Shown: positions 22,675-33,951, counted from the first letter of the stretch. The stretch: 64,000 nucleotides of DNA from Blattamonas nauphoetae (GCA_033064195.1 JARBJD010000274.1:37193-101192); one strand, 5' to 3'. The notes: a model not told the origin generated them from the letters alone. Program-made: numbers and translations.

Positions 22675-24474
22675 TCATCCAGTCTGTCTCAGAGAAGGGC
22701 TCGGTGTGGTATGCCCTTCACGAACAATGTTTGTGTCGGCGACTTGAAGAAGAGTGAAGAGATGAGGAGGGATGGTTTGGGAGGGGTAGAGATGAAAGAC
22801 TAGGTGTTGGTGAGGAGCGGAGAGACGACAAGGAGCGACAAGGAGAAACGAGATGGACGACAAGGATCGCCGAGGGACGATCGCAGATGTTGACAAGAAC
22901 GATTTCGAGAGAATGTGCCGCACCAGAGGCAACAGCGGCGAGACCGAGAGGAATGGTGGGATGGGATTGCTGAGAGATCGGAAGGGAGACATCTTGCCTG
23001 ACAAGATCGAAGAGACAAGCACAAAGTTGAGGATGAAGTGGGCATCTTGGTTGTACTGCAGCACAGACAGAAGGAGAGAGCCATCTTTGGTGATGTCCGT
23101 GTTCGCTGTGCTTTGACGAGGCGGCGTGTTGGTGTTGTCGTCCAGCTGAACACGACACTCGCACATCCGAAGATGGAATTCACTTGCACTTGGAATGAAG
23201 CATCGAGACAGCGCGTTCATCCACATTTCTGTCGTGTTTTCTTCATCCCACCGAATGCAAGTGAATGTCTGTGTCGGTGAACTGAACGAGACGAGGAAGG
23301 GAGAGCGTGTGGTGAAGAGGACTGTCAAGATGGGCAGCATGCGAAGTGTTATTGTGAGTCTGCGGGGCGAGACCGCGAATAATGTGGTGATCGTTCCGAA
23401 GAAAGTGAACGAGAGCTGGCAGGCTTTAATTTGTGTGTCGGTGATGAGCAATGAGATGTTGGAAGGGTCGGCGTCGATAACTGTTGAACCCAGCACCACT
23501 GATTTGAAGTGGAAATTGAGAGAGAGAAAGGTGTTGTCGTCTTGTACAAAACAGAGTTGATCGAGTTTGATGTCGATGGATGGCTTGGGAGCAGCACGAG
23601 GAATGAGCGGAGAAATCAGGATGAGAAACGATGCTGCTTTTGAGGGGAAGAGCGAACAGAGTGGACATTGAATGAACTTGGCCAGTTTTAGTGTCTCGTC
23701 CTGCTGCGGTCCAATCGACGTTGTGAACGGCATTCGAAGGTCGTCCACCGAATTCGCAATCCCGTTCAGCTGAGCGTGGATTTGAGACGGAGTTGTCAGA
23801 CTAGTGTTTCGATGATGGCATCCAGCGACGGACACTTCGATGAACAGTTGGAAGGTCTTCCACATCGTCGAGAAGAACGACGACGCGCAGCGGATCTTGT
23901 TCTGTGCAGTTTTTGCTGACACGTCCGGCTGGGTGTATATTGAGAGAGCTCGGAGGATCTCCGCTGTTTCGTTGAGGAGCAGGTTGAGGATGAGAGCACA
24001 GACAGTCAGGGTGAGCGAGAACCCTGCCGTCGGCTCTGTCCCCACAACGAACGCGTCTTCCATCAAACCCGATTGGACGATGAGCGATGGTGTGCGGTTG
24101 TGAATGAGAGCCGTGTGTTGGTCTCTATCTCCTCTCCCAGCTCATCCGATCTCCTCCACTCGACATCGGAACAGGATAAGTGGATGTGGCTGATTCGAGC
24201 AAAGAAGGGAATAATATGAGAAGAAAATGGTGGAACGGATAGAAAGAAGAGACATAAGTCGAACTCGAGGAAGAAAGCAGAGAAAAAGGCGATCCTGATC
24301 ACGATCATACAAGGTCTCAGTTTGAAGCCCCCGTGGAGATTGGCAGAGAGCTGGACGACATGCTCCAACTGTCTTTACCAGATATCCAGAGCGAGGGTGA
24401 AGATGGGTTGCAGTTGGACTGATTGCTCCCTCCAAATACCATGCATTCATTTCAGAAAGCGTCTTTTCGTACAA
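22675..24474 (-). pseudogene. shortened inverted duplicate of the 3.7-8.1 kb gene
   Basis: A 463-residue minus-strand frame (22675-24066) parallels parts of the plus-strand gene in the same order: SVDDLRMPFTTSIGPQ, then HFKSVVLGSTVIDADPS, then FTCIRWDEENTTEMWMN, then SLLLSVLQYNQDAHFILN. Sequence equivalent to about 5840-7340 of the other copy is missing, yet the frame stays open across the junction, where both sides share TCGCC-like sequence. Upstream (24066-24474) the similarity continues in other frames. It may be a shortened gene rather than a dead one; expression is unknown. Confidence 0.6.
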
Positions 24475-24538
24475 ATCGATTCAACCACCCTTCCCGCTCC
24501 TCCTTACGACGCTCTCCCTCCGCACGCGTCTCGTCCAA

Positions 24539-25600
24539 CTACTTCTCTCGCTCTTCCTTCGCTTCCTTCCGCTTTCGAGCGAGTTCGCCTTCCAACTCTT
24601 CCGACAGATCGAACGCACTTTCCATGATTGCAGTGTGGTGGAAATGGTTGAAAACATGCGACTGATTCAGCTTTGGCGGCGAGAATGGTCGGAATGGCTT
24701 GTGATCCGCGTCGTATTGTGTCTTCTAGTTAGTTGCCTGTATGAACAATGAGAGATCGAGTGAATGGATGATGGACGGAGAAAGAGAAAAATATCATGAA
24801 AAGAAGATGAATCGAGCAAACCTGTGGAAGCTCAGAGGAAGGATCGGTAGCTCCTTTGTGCGCCTGGTCGAAGAGATGACCATCTTTGTCGACGACGAAT
24901 TGCCACGGAGCTTCGGGCATTTTGTGCGGGTTTTTTTGGTCTTTTATTGAACTTTGGCTTCGGGTTCACGGTGTGTTTCTGTTTTTGCATAATCTCATCC
25001 TATGTTCGATTCAGATCATCCGTCATGATCGGATCAGAGAACACGAAAGGACGGGTTGCATATTTCGGAGTGTGGGGGAAGTTGGGCGGGGCTTGGGCAT
25101 GAAAGAGGCGAGGGGAGACCGACAGCCTCGTTGGACTTCGCATCGGTGACCAATCTTTCGGTGTGACGAGCGATTGCGGATGTGGCGTCTTCGTTGGTGA
25201 TTTTGAAGCAATAATCGAGCGATTGGTTCGTGATGACATTGTTGAGAACATTTCGTCGATAACATCTCGCTTCTGTTGCTTCAGAAGTGTCGCATTTCGC
25301 AAGTATTCGTGTGTTGGTGAGTCACTGCTGAATTGCGGGGGAATTGTTGGGGGCGAAGAAAACACCGCATTTCCTCGCCGACGAATCGTCTTCGACGAGA
25401 TCAGCGAAGACGACCTCGTATGAGTGTGTTTGGTCGTGTTCAAATGATCGGTCTCGATTCTGAGCTTTCCATCAGCATTCAACTTGTTTCGAAGAGGAGA
25501 GGGGGATGTGAAACGGGATGGCGATGGGGAAACGGAAGATCGACGCCGAGTTCCCGAGAGAGTGTCAGTCACGAGTGTTTCAACTGCGTTGCGCTTATCT
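24539..25600 (-). CDS. small spliced gene, Ser/Pro-rich protein with charged C-terminus
   Basis: A first coding block (25000-25600) encodes a Ser/Thr/Pro/Arg-rich region (RTNRSIIASKSPTKTPHPQS). The next block (24822 to about 24960) reads MPEAPWQFVVDKDGHLFDQ and stops cleanly at CTTCCACAG before GTTTGC. The intron (24725-24821, 97 nt) ends CAACTAACTAG, and the last exon (24539-24724) continues in phase as KTQYDADHKPFRPFSPPK and ends in a Lys/Glu helix with a TAG stop. A stop and a frame slip at an A7 run near 24940 separate the first two blocks. The slip may be a homopolymer error. The family is not recognised; possibly cytoskeletal. Confidence 0.5.
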
Positions 25601-25877
25601 GAGGAAAGAAGAATGAAAAATAATGATATACTTGGACATAGGATTCAGAGAAGAAATAGGGAAAGAGGAAGGGGAAGATGACGCGTCCATACTTTCCAGT
25701 TTCCTCATCGACGAATCAAGTTGTTGCGACGTGTGAACGAACACTGTCTGAAGATATTCTTGATCAAGATGGTGCAGTAGTTCCTCCATCGAAACTGGAT
25801 ACTACGACGTCAGCTTCAATTGAGTCTGATAAACGCGAAGAACGACGAATGAAACGGGTTTTGATGAGTATCATGGT

Positions 25878-26145
25878 GAGACGTGCTTACGGTGTCTACG
25901 GTTGACCAGTGTGCAGAAAGGTAGTTCTAGGACAGAGAATATCGGGATGGTCTAGGATGTTCAACGGTTCTTGATTTCCGAATTATGGGCTTGATCCGAG
26001 GTCATAATTTTTTTATTTATCATCGAGTTCGGCACTTTCCGCACGATTTCAACCGGAAATTCGCAAAGATTCCTCCGATATACATCCAACCAAGTGTATT
26101 GAACATGTTTTTGGAAGGTGGCTAGAAAACGTATCATGCCGGGAT
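25878..26145 (-). repeat. ~265-bp dispersed repeat, copy B (inverted)
   Basis: This is the reverse complement of 14637-14905 with about 95% identity by eye. It follows directly on the 3' end of the transposase frame at 26134 and contains, on the minus strand, a short open frame starting MIRFLATFQKHVQYT that is interrupted in copy A. Confidence 0.75.
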
Positions 26146-26889
26146 TTCGATTGGGATGGTCGTTGCATCGACAAGAAGAGCCACATTCCTGAACTGTTGA
26201 TTGTCAGGAATGCGAGGTCTGCATCTCCTCATCGCCATTTCTCGCTGAGCAACCTCAAAGAGCTTGTCTCTGATGAATGAAATCCCATTGGCAACCATTG
26301 ATGGTGACAGCTTCATCATCGACGCAATCCGTTCGATCGTTTCATTGCCCCTCAGCCATTGGAGATACAGTACAAGACGATCTGGGATTGTCAGAGCTGG
26401 TTTCGTTCCTGGTCGTGGAGTTCTGTCACAAATGCTTTGAACTTTCAGTGCGATTCCGTTGATAATATTTGGATGCAACTGTAAATTTTGGAAGAGACCG
26501 TTCTTTTCATATGAGTCCCAGATTTTTCCACTTGGAATTTCTTCAGGTATTGGTCGAGGAATGACGCTAGCAATTTTTCTGTCAAATAGTTCGCTGCTTT
26601 CTGCAAGCTTTCTGGCTGCCTCCACAATCGACGCTTCATCAATAGGTATATTTCTTGTTTTTGGTGTCGGAACATTTCTGGAAACGGTCCTTGAAGTTGT
26701 TAATGACACCTGAGATGATGGGAGACTCGATGATGTCCTTGTTTCTGGTGTCGTTTGCGGTGTGGTACTAAAAATGTCATCAAAATGAAGAATATAAAAG
26801 AAAACACACAATGAGAGAGAGTGATGGAAAGGTGATGGGGTTGAGAGGATCTGCCCAAAAAGCGCTTGATTCAGACTCTGGTCACTCAT
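26134..26889 (-). pseudogene. truncated IS5/Harbinger-like (DDE_Tnp_4 type) transposase
   Basis: The 251-residue frame has a Ser/Thr-rich N-terminus, then a helix-turn-helix region at about residues 165-210 (TIPDRLVLYLQWLRGNETIE followed by RIASMMKLSPSMV). It ends shortly after VALLVDATTIPIEIPA, which matches the first-Asp motif of DDE_Tnp_4 transposases (VDGT/VDAT). Family members are usually 350-450 residues, so the second Asp and the Glu are missing. The 265-bp repeat takes their place. The ISL2EU/IS4EU group has a similar helix-turn-helix plus DDE layout, so I cannot choose between it and Harbinger. Confidence 0.6.
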
Positions 26890-27426
26890 TTATGCTTTTT
26901 TAACAACAAATCAGAAAAAATAGTGAAAGATCAATGGAAATAACGAGAAAGGTTATACTTGCGCGAGGTATAGCTATTCTAAGTTGAGATCACTTGTTCC
27001 TTTATGCCCCTGTTTCTCAAAGTGAATTATGGGAGAACTTAATTTTAGTCCTGTCAACTCAATTGAACTCAGTCAAACTCAATATAGGTCTGTCAACTCT
27101 GGTTTACTGACTTTTCTCAAGAAATATCTATTTCTAGGAAAAAAGTGGGATTCGAGTGGGAGATGGGTGGGATCGTAACATGTCTATTCTGAATGAAGAT
27201 ATCAAGAGAGTGAATAAAGAATTGCGATCAGCGCAGTATTCCAGGCTGTAATCTGTCGAATTTACGAAAACTGATTGTCTGAACTTGAAATCGAATGATT
27301 GAATGAGAGGTTTTGAAAGAAAGTGTCACAAACAAAGCAAGCACACCAGAAATGACATGTGAATGGATGAAAGAATGATCATCTTTGGTAGCAAATCGAT
27401 CTGAGTGAGAAAAAGAGACAGACAAT

Positions 27427-27784
27427 CAGTCGGCGAGGTAATTGGTAATAAGTGCTAACACTTTTTTCAAAGGGCAGATCAAGCTCATTTTACTGAATCG
27501 TGTTAGATTAGTCTAGTGAATACGTTGATGTTCAATAAATGGTGGAATAGAATTCCATACGTGAATTTAAAGTCGAAAGAATCGCTTGACGGAAAGGAGA
27601 CAACAATCGCTTGATCCCGATCGAGTGGAAAAATGATCATTTGAACGAGCTGATTAGTGAAGTGAAGTGTTCACAATGGAAAAACTTCGATTAATGATGT
27701 TAATCTTATCGTTAAGTTGAAATTGTGTGTGATCTGCCCTTTGAAAAAAGTGTTAGCACTTACTACCAATTACCTCGCCGATTG
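27427..27784. mobile_element. 358-bp MITE, AT target duplication, CAGTCGGCGAGG ends
   Basis: Terminal inverted repeats of about 55 bp share CGGCGAGGTAATTGGTA and AAGTGCTAACACTTTTTTCA. Left start is CAGTCGGCG and right start CAATCGGCG. AT lies on both sides (27425-27426 and 27785-27786). It is noncoding. Confidence 0.85.
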
Positions 27785-29420
27785 ATGAAGAGAATGAATT
27801 TGAAGTTTTTGATTCGAAAGATTGATGGAAGATGAACACAAAGGCGAAATATTCATGAAAAACAATTCAAGGTGAAGATGTCCAATTCTCAATAGAGATG
27901 TCGTGATATACATCAACAAAAGTTGGAACGATTTGGGTGATTCTAAATGAATTGTTACCCGCGTATTTTCTTCTGCCAGACGTGCAGAAACTCTCTGCAA
28001 TTTTCAGAGCGCTCATGTTCTTCTCCACTCGACATGATGAAGGTGTTTTTTTGTCCTTCTAACTCTTCATACATTCTTTTGCATCTGATTTCTACATTCA
28101 GTCGACATTTTTCACCCAGACTTGTCTATACCTCCAAACCTGTTCAAGTATCTCGTTTTACCACAAACTTTGAAGCGGAAAACCATCGCTTGAACAGTAC
28201 ATATATTCTCATCTTCGCTCTCCAAGTCTTTGTTTCCATCATCTTCGATCCAACAACGAAACTTGACATCTCATTGTTTGATTGCAATTTTGAGGTTTTC
28301 CAACTCTTTTCCTTCAACTTTCTCATTCAGATCTGGTGATCCCGTTCTTCCCCTCAAACAGTTGACTTGTGAATTCTGATCTTCCTCCCTCTTCTATTGT
28401 AACCCTCAAAAATGATATCCATTCACAAATTCGCCTCAAACATACCATATGGACGTATTCGGATTACTTTATGAAGATATTGCCTCTCTGACGCGAGGAA
28501 GTCAATCCATGTTTTTCAAGACTTTTTGAATGATTCGTGCTTTCGATTCGCTTTTTTCTCACATTTCCGTTCTTTTATATCGTTTTACACCATCGGTTGA
28601 TTTTCTGGCACGTTTTGGGGACATAAATGTGAAAAAAAGCCCCAATCAGAAATATGGCTCTCTCGAACGCGATCAAAACAAAATCTCCAAAATTTAGCAC
28701 TTTTCTGTCCTGAAAACCTCTGACAGCTAATTCTACAAAAAATATGGTGAATGGCAACCTAAACGTACTCGATTTAACCCGCAACTCCGGATAAACCCGC
28801 AACTTGGGTCCAGGGCCCACAATTTCGGTATATTCCAAGTTTCATCATGATTTCGCCGTTATTTCATCATAATCTGTTCTAGAGAACGCTTAATCTCATG
28901 AAATGAATGAGAAAGTGTGGTTGATCAAGATCACGACCATAAAAAAAATATGACACAAAGAGTGTCGAAATCTTGGAAAGGGTATTGAGAGAATTAGCAA
29001 TTCTCATTCCACCTTCTCGTTTCTTGTTGCTCAATCTCCCTCGTTCCTTGTTCTCTCCTTCATTGTTCTTTTCATCTCATCTTTGTTCACTTCGATTCGA
29101 TTCTCACTTCTTCTCCTTTTCTTTGCCTCTGCTCCTTTCTTGATCTCCTCCACTTTCGCGTCAGCTTTTCACCTTCTTCATCTCCGGTGCGGCGAGTAGA
29201 TGCAGATCTTGAGAACTGGAATGAACGAGAGAGTAAAGTTGTTGAAACATGAAGAGTGAATGAGAAGAATCAGCCTTTCAGAGAGAAGCATACAGTCGTC
29301 GCTACTTTCGATGAATATATATGTTCGGGGAACATCTGGTGTGAGAGAGAATTGAATAGCCTCTTCCGCGTCACCACTTCGGATTTCTGTTCGATCTGAC
29401 AGGAGGAAGGATGCAGACTG
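27785..29420. other. no recognisable gene
   Basis: Short frames only, the longest plus-strand one at 27947-28339. The block near 28660 (TCGAACGCGATC followed by a related stretch) recurs near 46740, marking an old duplication. A cluster reading AACCCGCAACTCCGGATAAA near 28780 is echoed near 32890. Confidence 0.35.
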
Positions 29421-30275
29421 TCACTTCGATCCAGACATGTGTGGAGATCTTGTGAGATTCAGAGGCCTGAGACAAGGAAAGAATGAAGACGAGAGGGATG
29501 AGAGAGAAGAGGAATGGGTGAATTCCTGAGAAAGATGAATAATATGCAATAAAGTAACAACCAACACTTTACTCACACCAAGATTGAAATGCAATTCTCG
29601 CGATTGAGTCATTTGTCAAAAAGCATCAGCAATTCCTGTTTCCTTCGCATTTCCATCAGAAGTGGTCCTCAACCACACTCCTCGACAGTCGTCTCCCCGA
29701 TCCAGCTGTGCTTGTGGATATTTCGAATTGAAATAACGGACCAACATGTGTGACGTCGTATTCGGGTCGGTGCGAGACGATTGGGTATGTAGCGACGAAG
29801 AGGCTGGTGAAGGACGATGTGCAGGTTGTTGTGGAGACTGGGCGAGGTTCGTTTCTTGTGGATCTGCCGCTGTCTTGGCTGATGTTGTGATCCGAGCTTC
29901 TTTCGACGCAGGCTGTGTATGTGGAAAGAGCAAGAAGGGATCATGGGCGTTCGTGGAAGGCTTCTTCTTTGGTGCTCTGATCACAAACACGGCGGCGCTC
30001 TCTGTGGAGTCGGCGAGTCAGGAGCGGAAAGCAGCGGTCATCGCTCGCTGACACTTCTGTTTGTCTTCTTCTCGCTTCTCTGTGATGGGTTTCTGAATCG
30101 CGAGTGAGTCAGTTGTTGGGTCGAATCGGTATAAATGAAACACTCCATCGCCTCCACACCCGTCAGATAGAAGCGTCTTGTGGGTGGTCTCAGTAAAGAG
30201 ATGGCAGACGCGAGATGAGAATGTCAGTGTCTTGATAAGTGTGATCGCATGGATTGGAGTTAGAGGGTCAGCCAT
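29421..30275 (-). CDS. start of a WD40-like beta-propeller protein, interrupted
   Basis: The ATG at 30275 opens MADPLTPIHAITLIKTLTFS, followed by KTLLSDGCGGDGVFHLYRFD, which has the rhythm of a WD40 blade (strand, Asp-Gly turn, aromatic strand). After a stop near 30018 another frame continues with AAVFVIRAPKKKP and a Ser/Gln/Pro-rich linker to 29616. A small exon near 29612-29575 ends at a GTGAGT donor, with a TTTCTCAG acceptor near 29528. The WD40 reading is tentative. Whether the frame change is an intron, an error or decay cannot be told here. Confidence 0.4.
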
Positions 30276-30289
30276 TTTCGGTGTGGAGA

Positions 30290-32020
30290 CGATTCAGGGG
30301 AGTTCTGACAGCGGTTGGATATCTGATCGTGACAAACACACCGATTAGAGGAGGCTCGTCAGTTTCGGTCTCGTCGGCGCTTGTGTCGGTGTATGGTGTC
30401 ATCAGGAACACAGCCTCTGAACGCAGTGACATTGAAATGGTCAGGGAAGGTTCCGTCGCTGTTGACCCAGTCAGGTGGATCGACAACACTGACATCTTGA
30501 TCGATCGCTCCAGAGTTAGCCGATTCATCAGCCGATGCAGATGTTCTGAAAGTGGAAGGAGGAAATGTGGAGATGACAGGACTGAATCTGAACACTCGAA
30601 GTGTGCTTGTGAAATCGCTTTTGGCTCAAACAGAAGGATCTGCGCTTCTGTCGGATCTGTCTGTTGACTTCGCGACGCTGACGAAGGAACTGATTTCAGG
30701 AAAGGACTCGCTGACACTGACAAGGAGAACCTTTGTTGCAGGAACATCATCGCACACAACGAATGCCGCAGATGTATCGACAATCGCATTCACTGTGAAG
30801 TACGAACAAAAGCTGAAGATTGGAGATCTGACAAACGAATTAACATTCTCGAACTGTGGAGGGGATGATGGTGTAGAGTTGGAGCTGACAAACACGAAGT
30901 TATCATCACTTAGAACGAGTCTGGGAGGAGGAGGAGTTCATGTGAGTGTTCTGAGTGGAGGAAGAGCGACGATTGTTGATTCCTTGTTTGATGGATGCTC
31001 AGCGAGTGGGGAAGGAGGAGGGATGCAGGTGAAGGTGGCGGGAACAGGATCTGTGTCCATTTCAGGAACATTCAAGAGCTGTTCGTCAGATGATGTTGGA
31101 GGAGGGTCGTTTGGTGATGTGTCCTCGCTGGGAGTAAAGCTGGTACAGAAAAAACGGGTCACAGCGTGTTTATCCGAACAGCAGCTGACAAACGAGGGCT
31201 GGTCAACGAGACGAGTGTTGTTGGGAGTGGACTTTCGTTGCCGTCGGGCAGCGTGTTCACCGCAGCGGAACTTGAGCTGTGGTCGTTCTCGGAAACGAAT
31301 GGGTTGAGTGGAGGGATTGCGTATCTGTTCAACATTTACGAAGGAGGGACACTGATTCAAGACAACAGTGGACGAGGAGCGATAAAGTTTGAATGTGGGG
31401 ATCTTGTGACAGCAGAGTCGCTGATCGTGAAGGCAGAAATCCCAGACTGCGAGAGTACAAACGAGAACGGTGAGAGTGATATCGAGAAGAAGGGGTGGTT
31501 CGTGCACTGACCGTCAAATCGTGGATGCACATGTTCTGAGCAGCTTTCCGTTGAAATGTGGCGGAAATGTGGCGTTGTTGTGGTCTCGTGTTTCCCGCAG
31601 AGAGTTGAGAATGACTGACAAAGAGGATGCCACGGGAGATGTCAATGTCAAGCTGTTCGATCCTGTCGGAGCCATCGGAGAATAACGAACGTTTGTGTTT
31701 CTTCTGTTGCAGACATCAGCTCTGGCGAGATCGACTGCGAACGAGAGTATCGAGATGTTGGCATCACAACTAGTTTCGATGTCGGCACTTGAACCAACCC
31801 ACACGTGATTGGTGTAAACAGGATTGTTTTGTGTTCAGGCGACACCCCAAAGGCGGCTGGATCCAGCAGGTCGTATGACGACACTCCAATCTCGTCGTTT
31901 TGTGACATCGTCTGTCTCGATACCCCACGATCATTTTCTGGGTCCAAATCCGCGAAGAGACAAGAAGGATATCCACCAGAGGGATCTGGTTGTGTGTTTT
32001 TCGTTCCATATTGGCGGTGA
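30290..32020 (+). pseudogene. broken surface-type gene with right-handed beta-helix repeats
   Basis: The frame 30552-31307 reads short strands separated by Gly-rich turns (LRTSLGGGGVHVSVLSGGRA, SLFDGCSASGEGGGMQVK, SISGTFKSCSSDDVGGGSFG), the pattern of parallel beta-helix or Pmp-like surface proteins common in metamonads. The sequence then moves to 31166-31510 (GLSGGIAYLFNIYEGGTLIQ), 31540-31685 and 31805-32020 in other frames. The pieces are collinear, so it is one decayed or mis-sequenced gene. No signal peptide or membrane anchor was found. Confidence 0.6.
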
Positions 32021-32297
32021 ATTGGGTGCTGTTCGAGGAGAGGAGAAGGTGAGCGGAGCCTTCCAGAGTGTGGGTTGAGAAGGAGAGCGTGGTCAGTGCC
32101 ATTGTCGTCCACACGTGAGGAAAGTAGATTTGTTGAACGGTTCCGTTTTGAATGCATAACAGGCTGCGCTCACCGCAAAAAATGAACACAATATCAGTCT
32201 TTCACTGGGAGTGCGATCTTGACGATGTATGGGAGGTGGAATTGGTTGGGCTATGGTGGCGAGCAAGAGCGAAGAGATGAACGTTGAAATGAGGCAG

Positions 32298-32720
32298 TTA
32301 GAAGGAGAAGAAGAGCACTTGCAGCGACGGTTGAATCACAAGCACACAATCACAGGCGAACACTGAGATCGGATGGCTCAGAACAAAATCATCATCGTGT
32401 GTGTTTATTGATGCCGTTAAGGGATGTTTAGCTGCCAATTCCGCAAGTTTTAGTAGGTTTTGCTTCTTCCAGTTCGCGTCGATCTGTCTGCTCAAACTGG
32501 TTAGAAAAACTGCTGATTCCAAAACTGACGGGTCTTCGCTAATCGTTATTTCATAAAATGAAATTTCCGAACTTTCAGATCCATCCAGAGACGATAGCCC
32601 TGTCTTCGAATTGTCCCCTTTTTCTTTCGGGATAACTGTTGACGATAGGATCATTTTGTGGATGACTACTGTTATGCAATCGATTTCCCAATCGTCAGTA
32701 CGCTTCTTCCTCCAAAGCAA
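32298..32720 (-). CDS. hypothetical protein, 140 residues
   Basis: An open frame with coding-like composition (ESAVFLTSLSRQIDANWKKQ, then LAELAAKHPLTASINTHDDD). It resembles pieces of the helical-repeat proteins abundant in oxymonads as I remember them, but no family can be stated. No clear neighbours in the same orientation. Confidence 0.3.
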   Translation of the reverse strand: MLWRKKRTDDWEIDCITVVIHKMILSSTVIPKEKGDNSKTGLSSLDGSESSEISFYEITISEDPSVLESAVFLTSLSRQIDANWKKQNLLKLAELAAKHPLTASINTHDDDFVLSHPISVFACDCVLVIQPSLQVLFFSF

Positions 32721-33157
32721 CGTTCGGAATAAGTTGTTTCACTTTCATCTTCAAATCGACCCACAATGAGAACTTGTGAGATGACGACACGAAATTTAGA
32801 GGTAAAAATGTGGATTTTGAATGCAATATTGGTCCATACCGGATGCCGAAAATGTGAACACTTGAGGTGACTTCAGTTGTTAGAATGTGGAGTTGCGGGT
32901 TTTCCCGAAGTTGCGTGTTTATCCGATGATGTTAACGGTCAAACTCCAAACCACTTAAAAAGACATTTATTCCATTTCACTAATTCATATATTGATGTTT
33001 CTACACTTTTTAGAGTGAGCAAACGCCTCGATCGGAGACAAGATCCATTGTTGTAAACCAAGGGTTGATCAACCTTCTTGACCGAACGAGGTACCTTTTC
33101 GTATTTACACTTCACAAAGATCCTTTTTTCTACGTTTCTTTTGATAATTCTCTAATA

Positions 33158-33202
33158 GTCTTCACAGCCCCCCCCTGCCCTTAGGCGGGGGGCTGTGAAG
33201 AC
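33158..33202. repeat. 16-bp perfect G/C-rich hairpin
   Basis: GTCTTCACAGCCCCCC pairs exactly with GGGGGGCTGTGAAGAC around a loop of about 13 nt, near the centre of the TTAA element. Confidence 0.85.
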
Positions 33203-33268
33203 GATCCGACATTGTGAAAAAGTGACAGGAAAAAGGATCGGGTGAAGTGTGAATAGAATATGCAAACT

Positions 33269-33363
33269 GGAAAAAAATTTTGAACCAGAGTATTGTAGTA
33301 GTTGTACCGAGTACTTCTAAACATAAGGTCCAGGGTTCAATTCCTGTCTCTTCCAGCTTTTTT
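33269..33363 (+). tRNA. tRNA-like unit with B-box and T6 terminator (pseudogene)
   Basis: The stretch carries B-box GGTTCAATTCC, a 3' end TCTTCCA partly complementary to GGAA at the 5' end, and a T6 run right after. The anticodon stem pairs at four of five positions but the loop is non-standard, so this is more likely a relic than a working tRNA. Confidence 0.35.
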
Positions 33364-33794
33364 CTCTTTTTTTCACTTTTTGTGATGATCTTTCTCGATC
33401 TTCCTCGATAAGGCTATATTAGACGCTTATTTCAAGTCTACCACTCTTCAAACAGAAAATAATTCACAATCCATTCCTTAATCGCTTTTCTTCCTAGTTG
33501 GGATTCGATCAGCCCTTTCTCTAAATGTTGAGAGATCCTCGTCGATAGAGGCGTTTGCTCACTCTAAAAAGTTTGGAAGTGTCAATAGCATAATTAGTGA
33601 AATGTAATAAACGACAATTTATTAAGATTTGAGTTTGACCGTTAAGTTGCCAGTTACCAAAAATATTTTTTTGAGACACACCATCAGTTGGTTTCGATGG
33701 GTCGGCAAATTAAAATGAACACGAAGAAAGGGGAGATCATCATTCCACCAAGTATTTTATCCACAGTATGCTCTATTTCCTTCTCAGATTACTC

Positions 33795-33951
33795 ATATTA
33801 TCCCAACTTCATCAGAAAAGCATAGCAATGAGTGAAGTGACACTTTGGAGAAGAGAATTCTGATCCTCCAGTTTCTGTCTGTTTTCAGTTTCCGGGAAAG
33901 GTGAATCACTTCACTTGTTGCTATGCTTTTCTGATGAAGTTGGGATAATAT
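33795..33951. repeat. inner 157-bp palindrome, left arm
   Basis: It begins ATATTATCCCAACTTCATCA and ends with the reverse complement of the same words. Inverted ends are about 45 bp. Confidence 0.85.

Larger units (their letters stand above)
32936..33641. mobile_element. 706-bp TTAA-flanked element with ~115-bp inverted ends
   Basis: TTAA lies at 32932-32935 and 33642-33645. Inside, both ends start CGGTCAAACTC and further inward share TTTCACTAATT and AGAGTGAGCAAACGCCTC. Duplicated TTAA is the hallmark of piggyBac (and Kolobok) elements. It has no coding capacity. It carries a strong G/C hairpin (33158-33202) and a tRNA-like unit (33269-33363). Confidence 0.8.

Noticed and set aside
33269-33363. 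Functional tRNA gene
   Set aside because: Anticodon loop and acceptor stem do not meet normal rules, so it is recorded only as tRNA-like.
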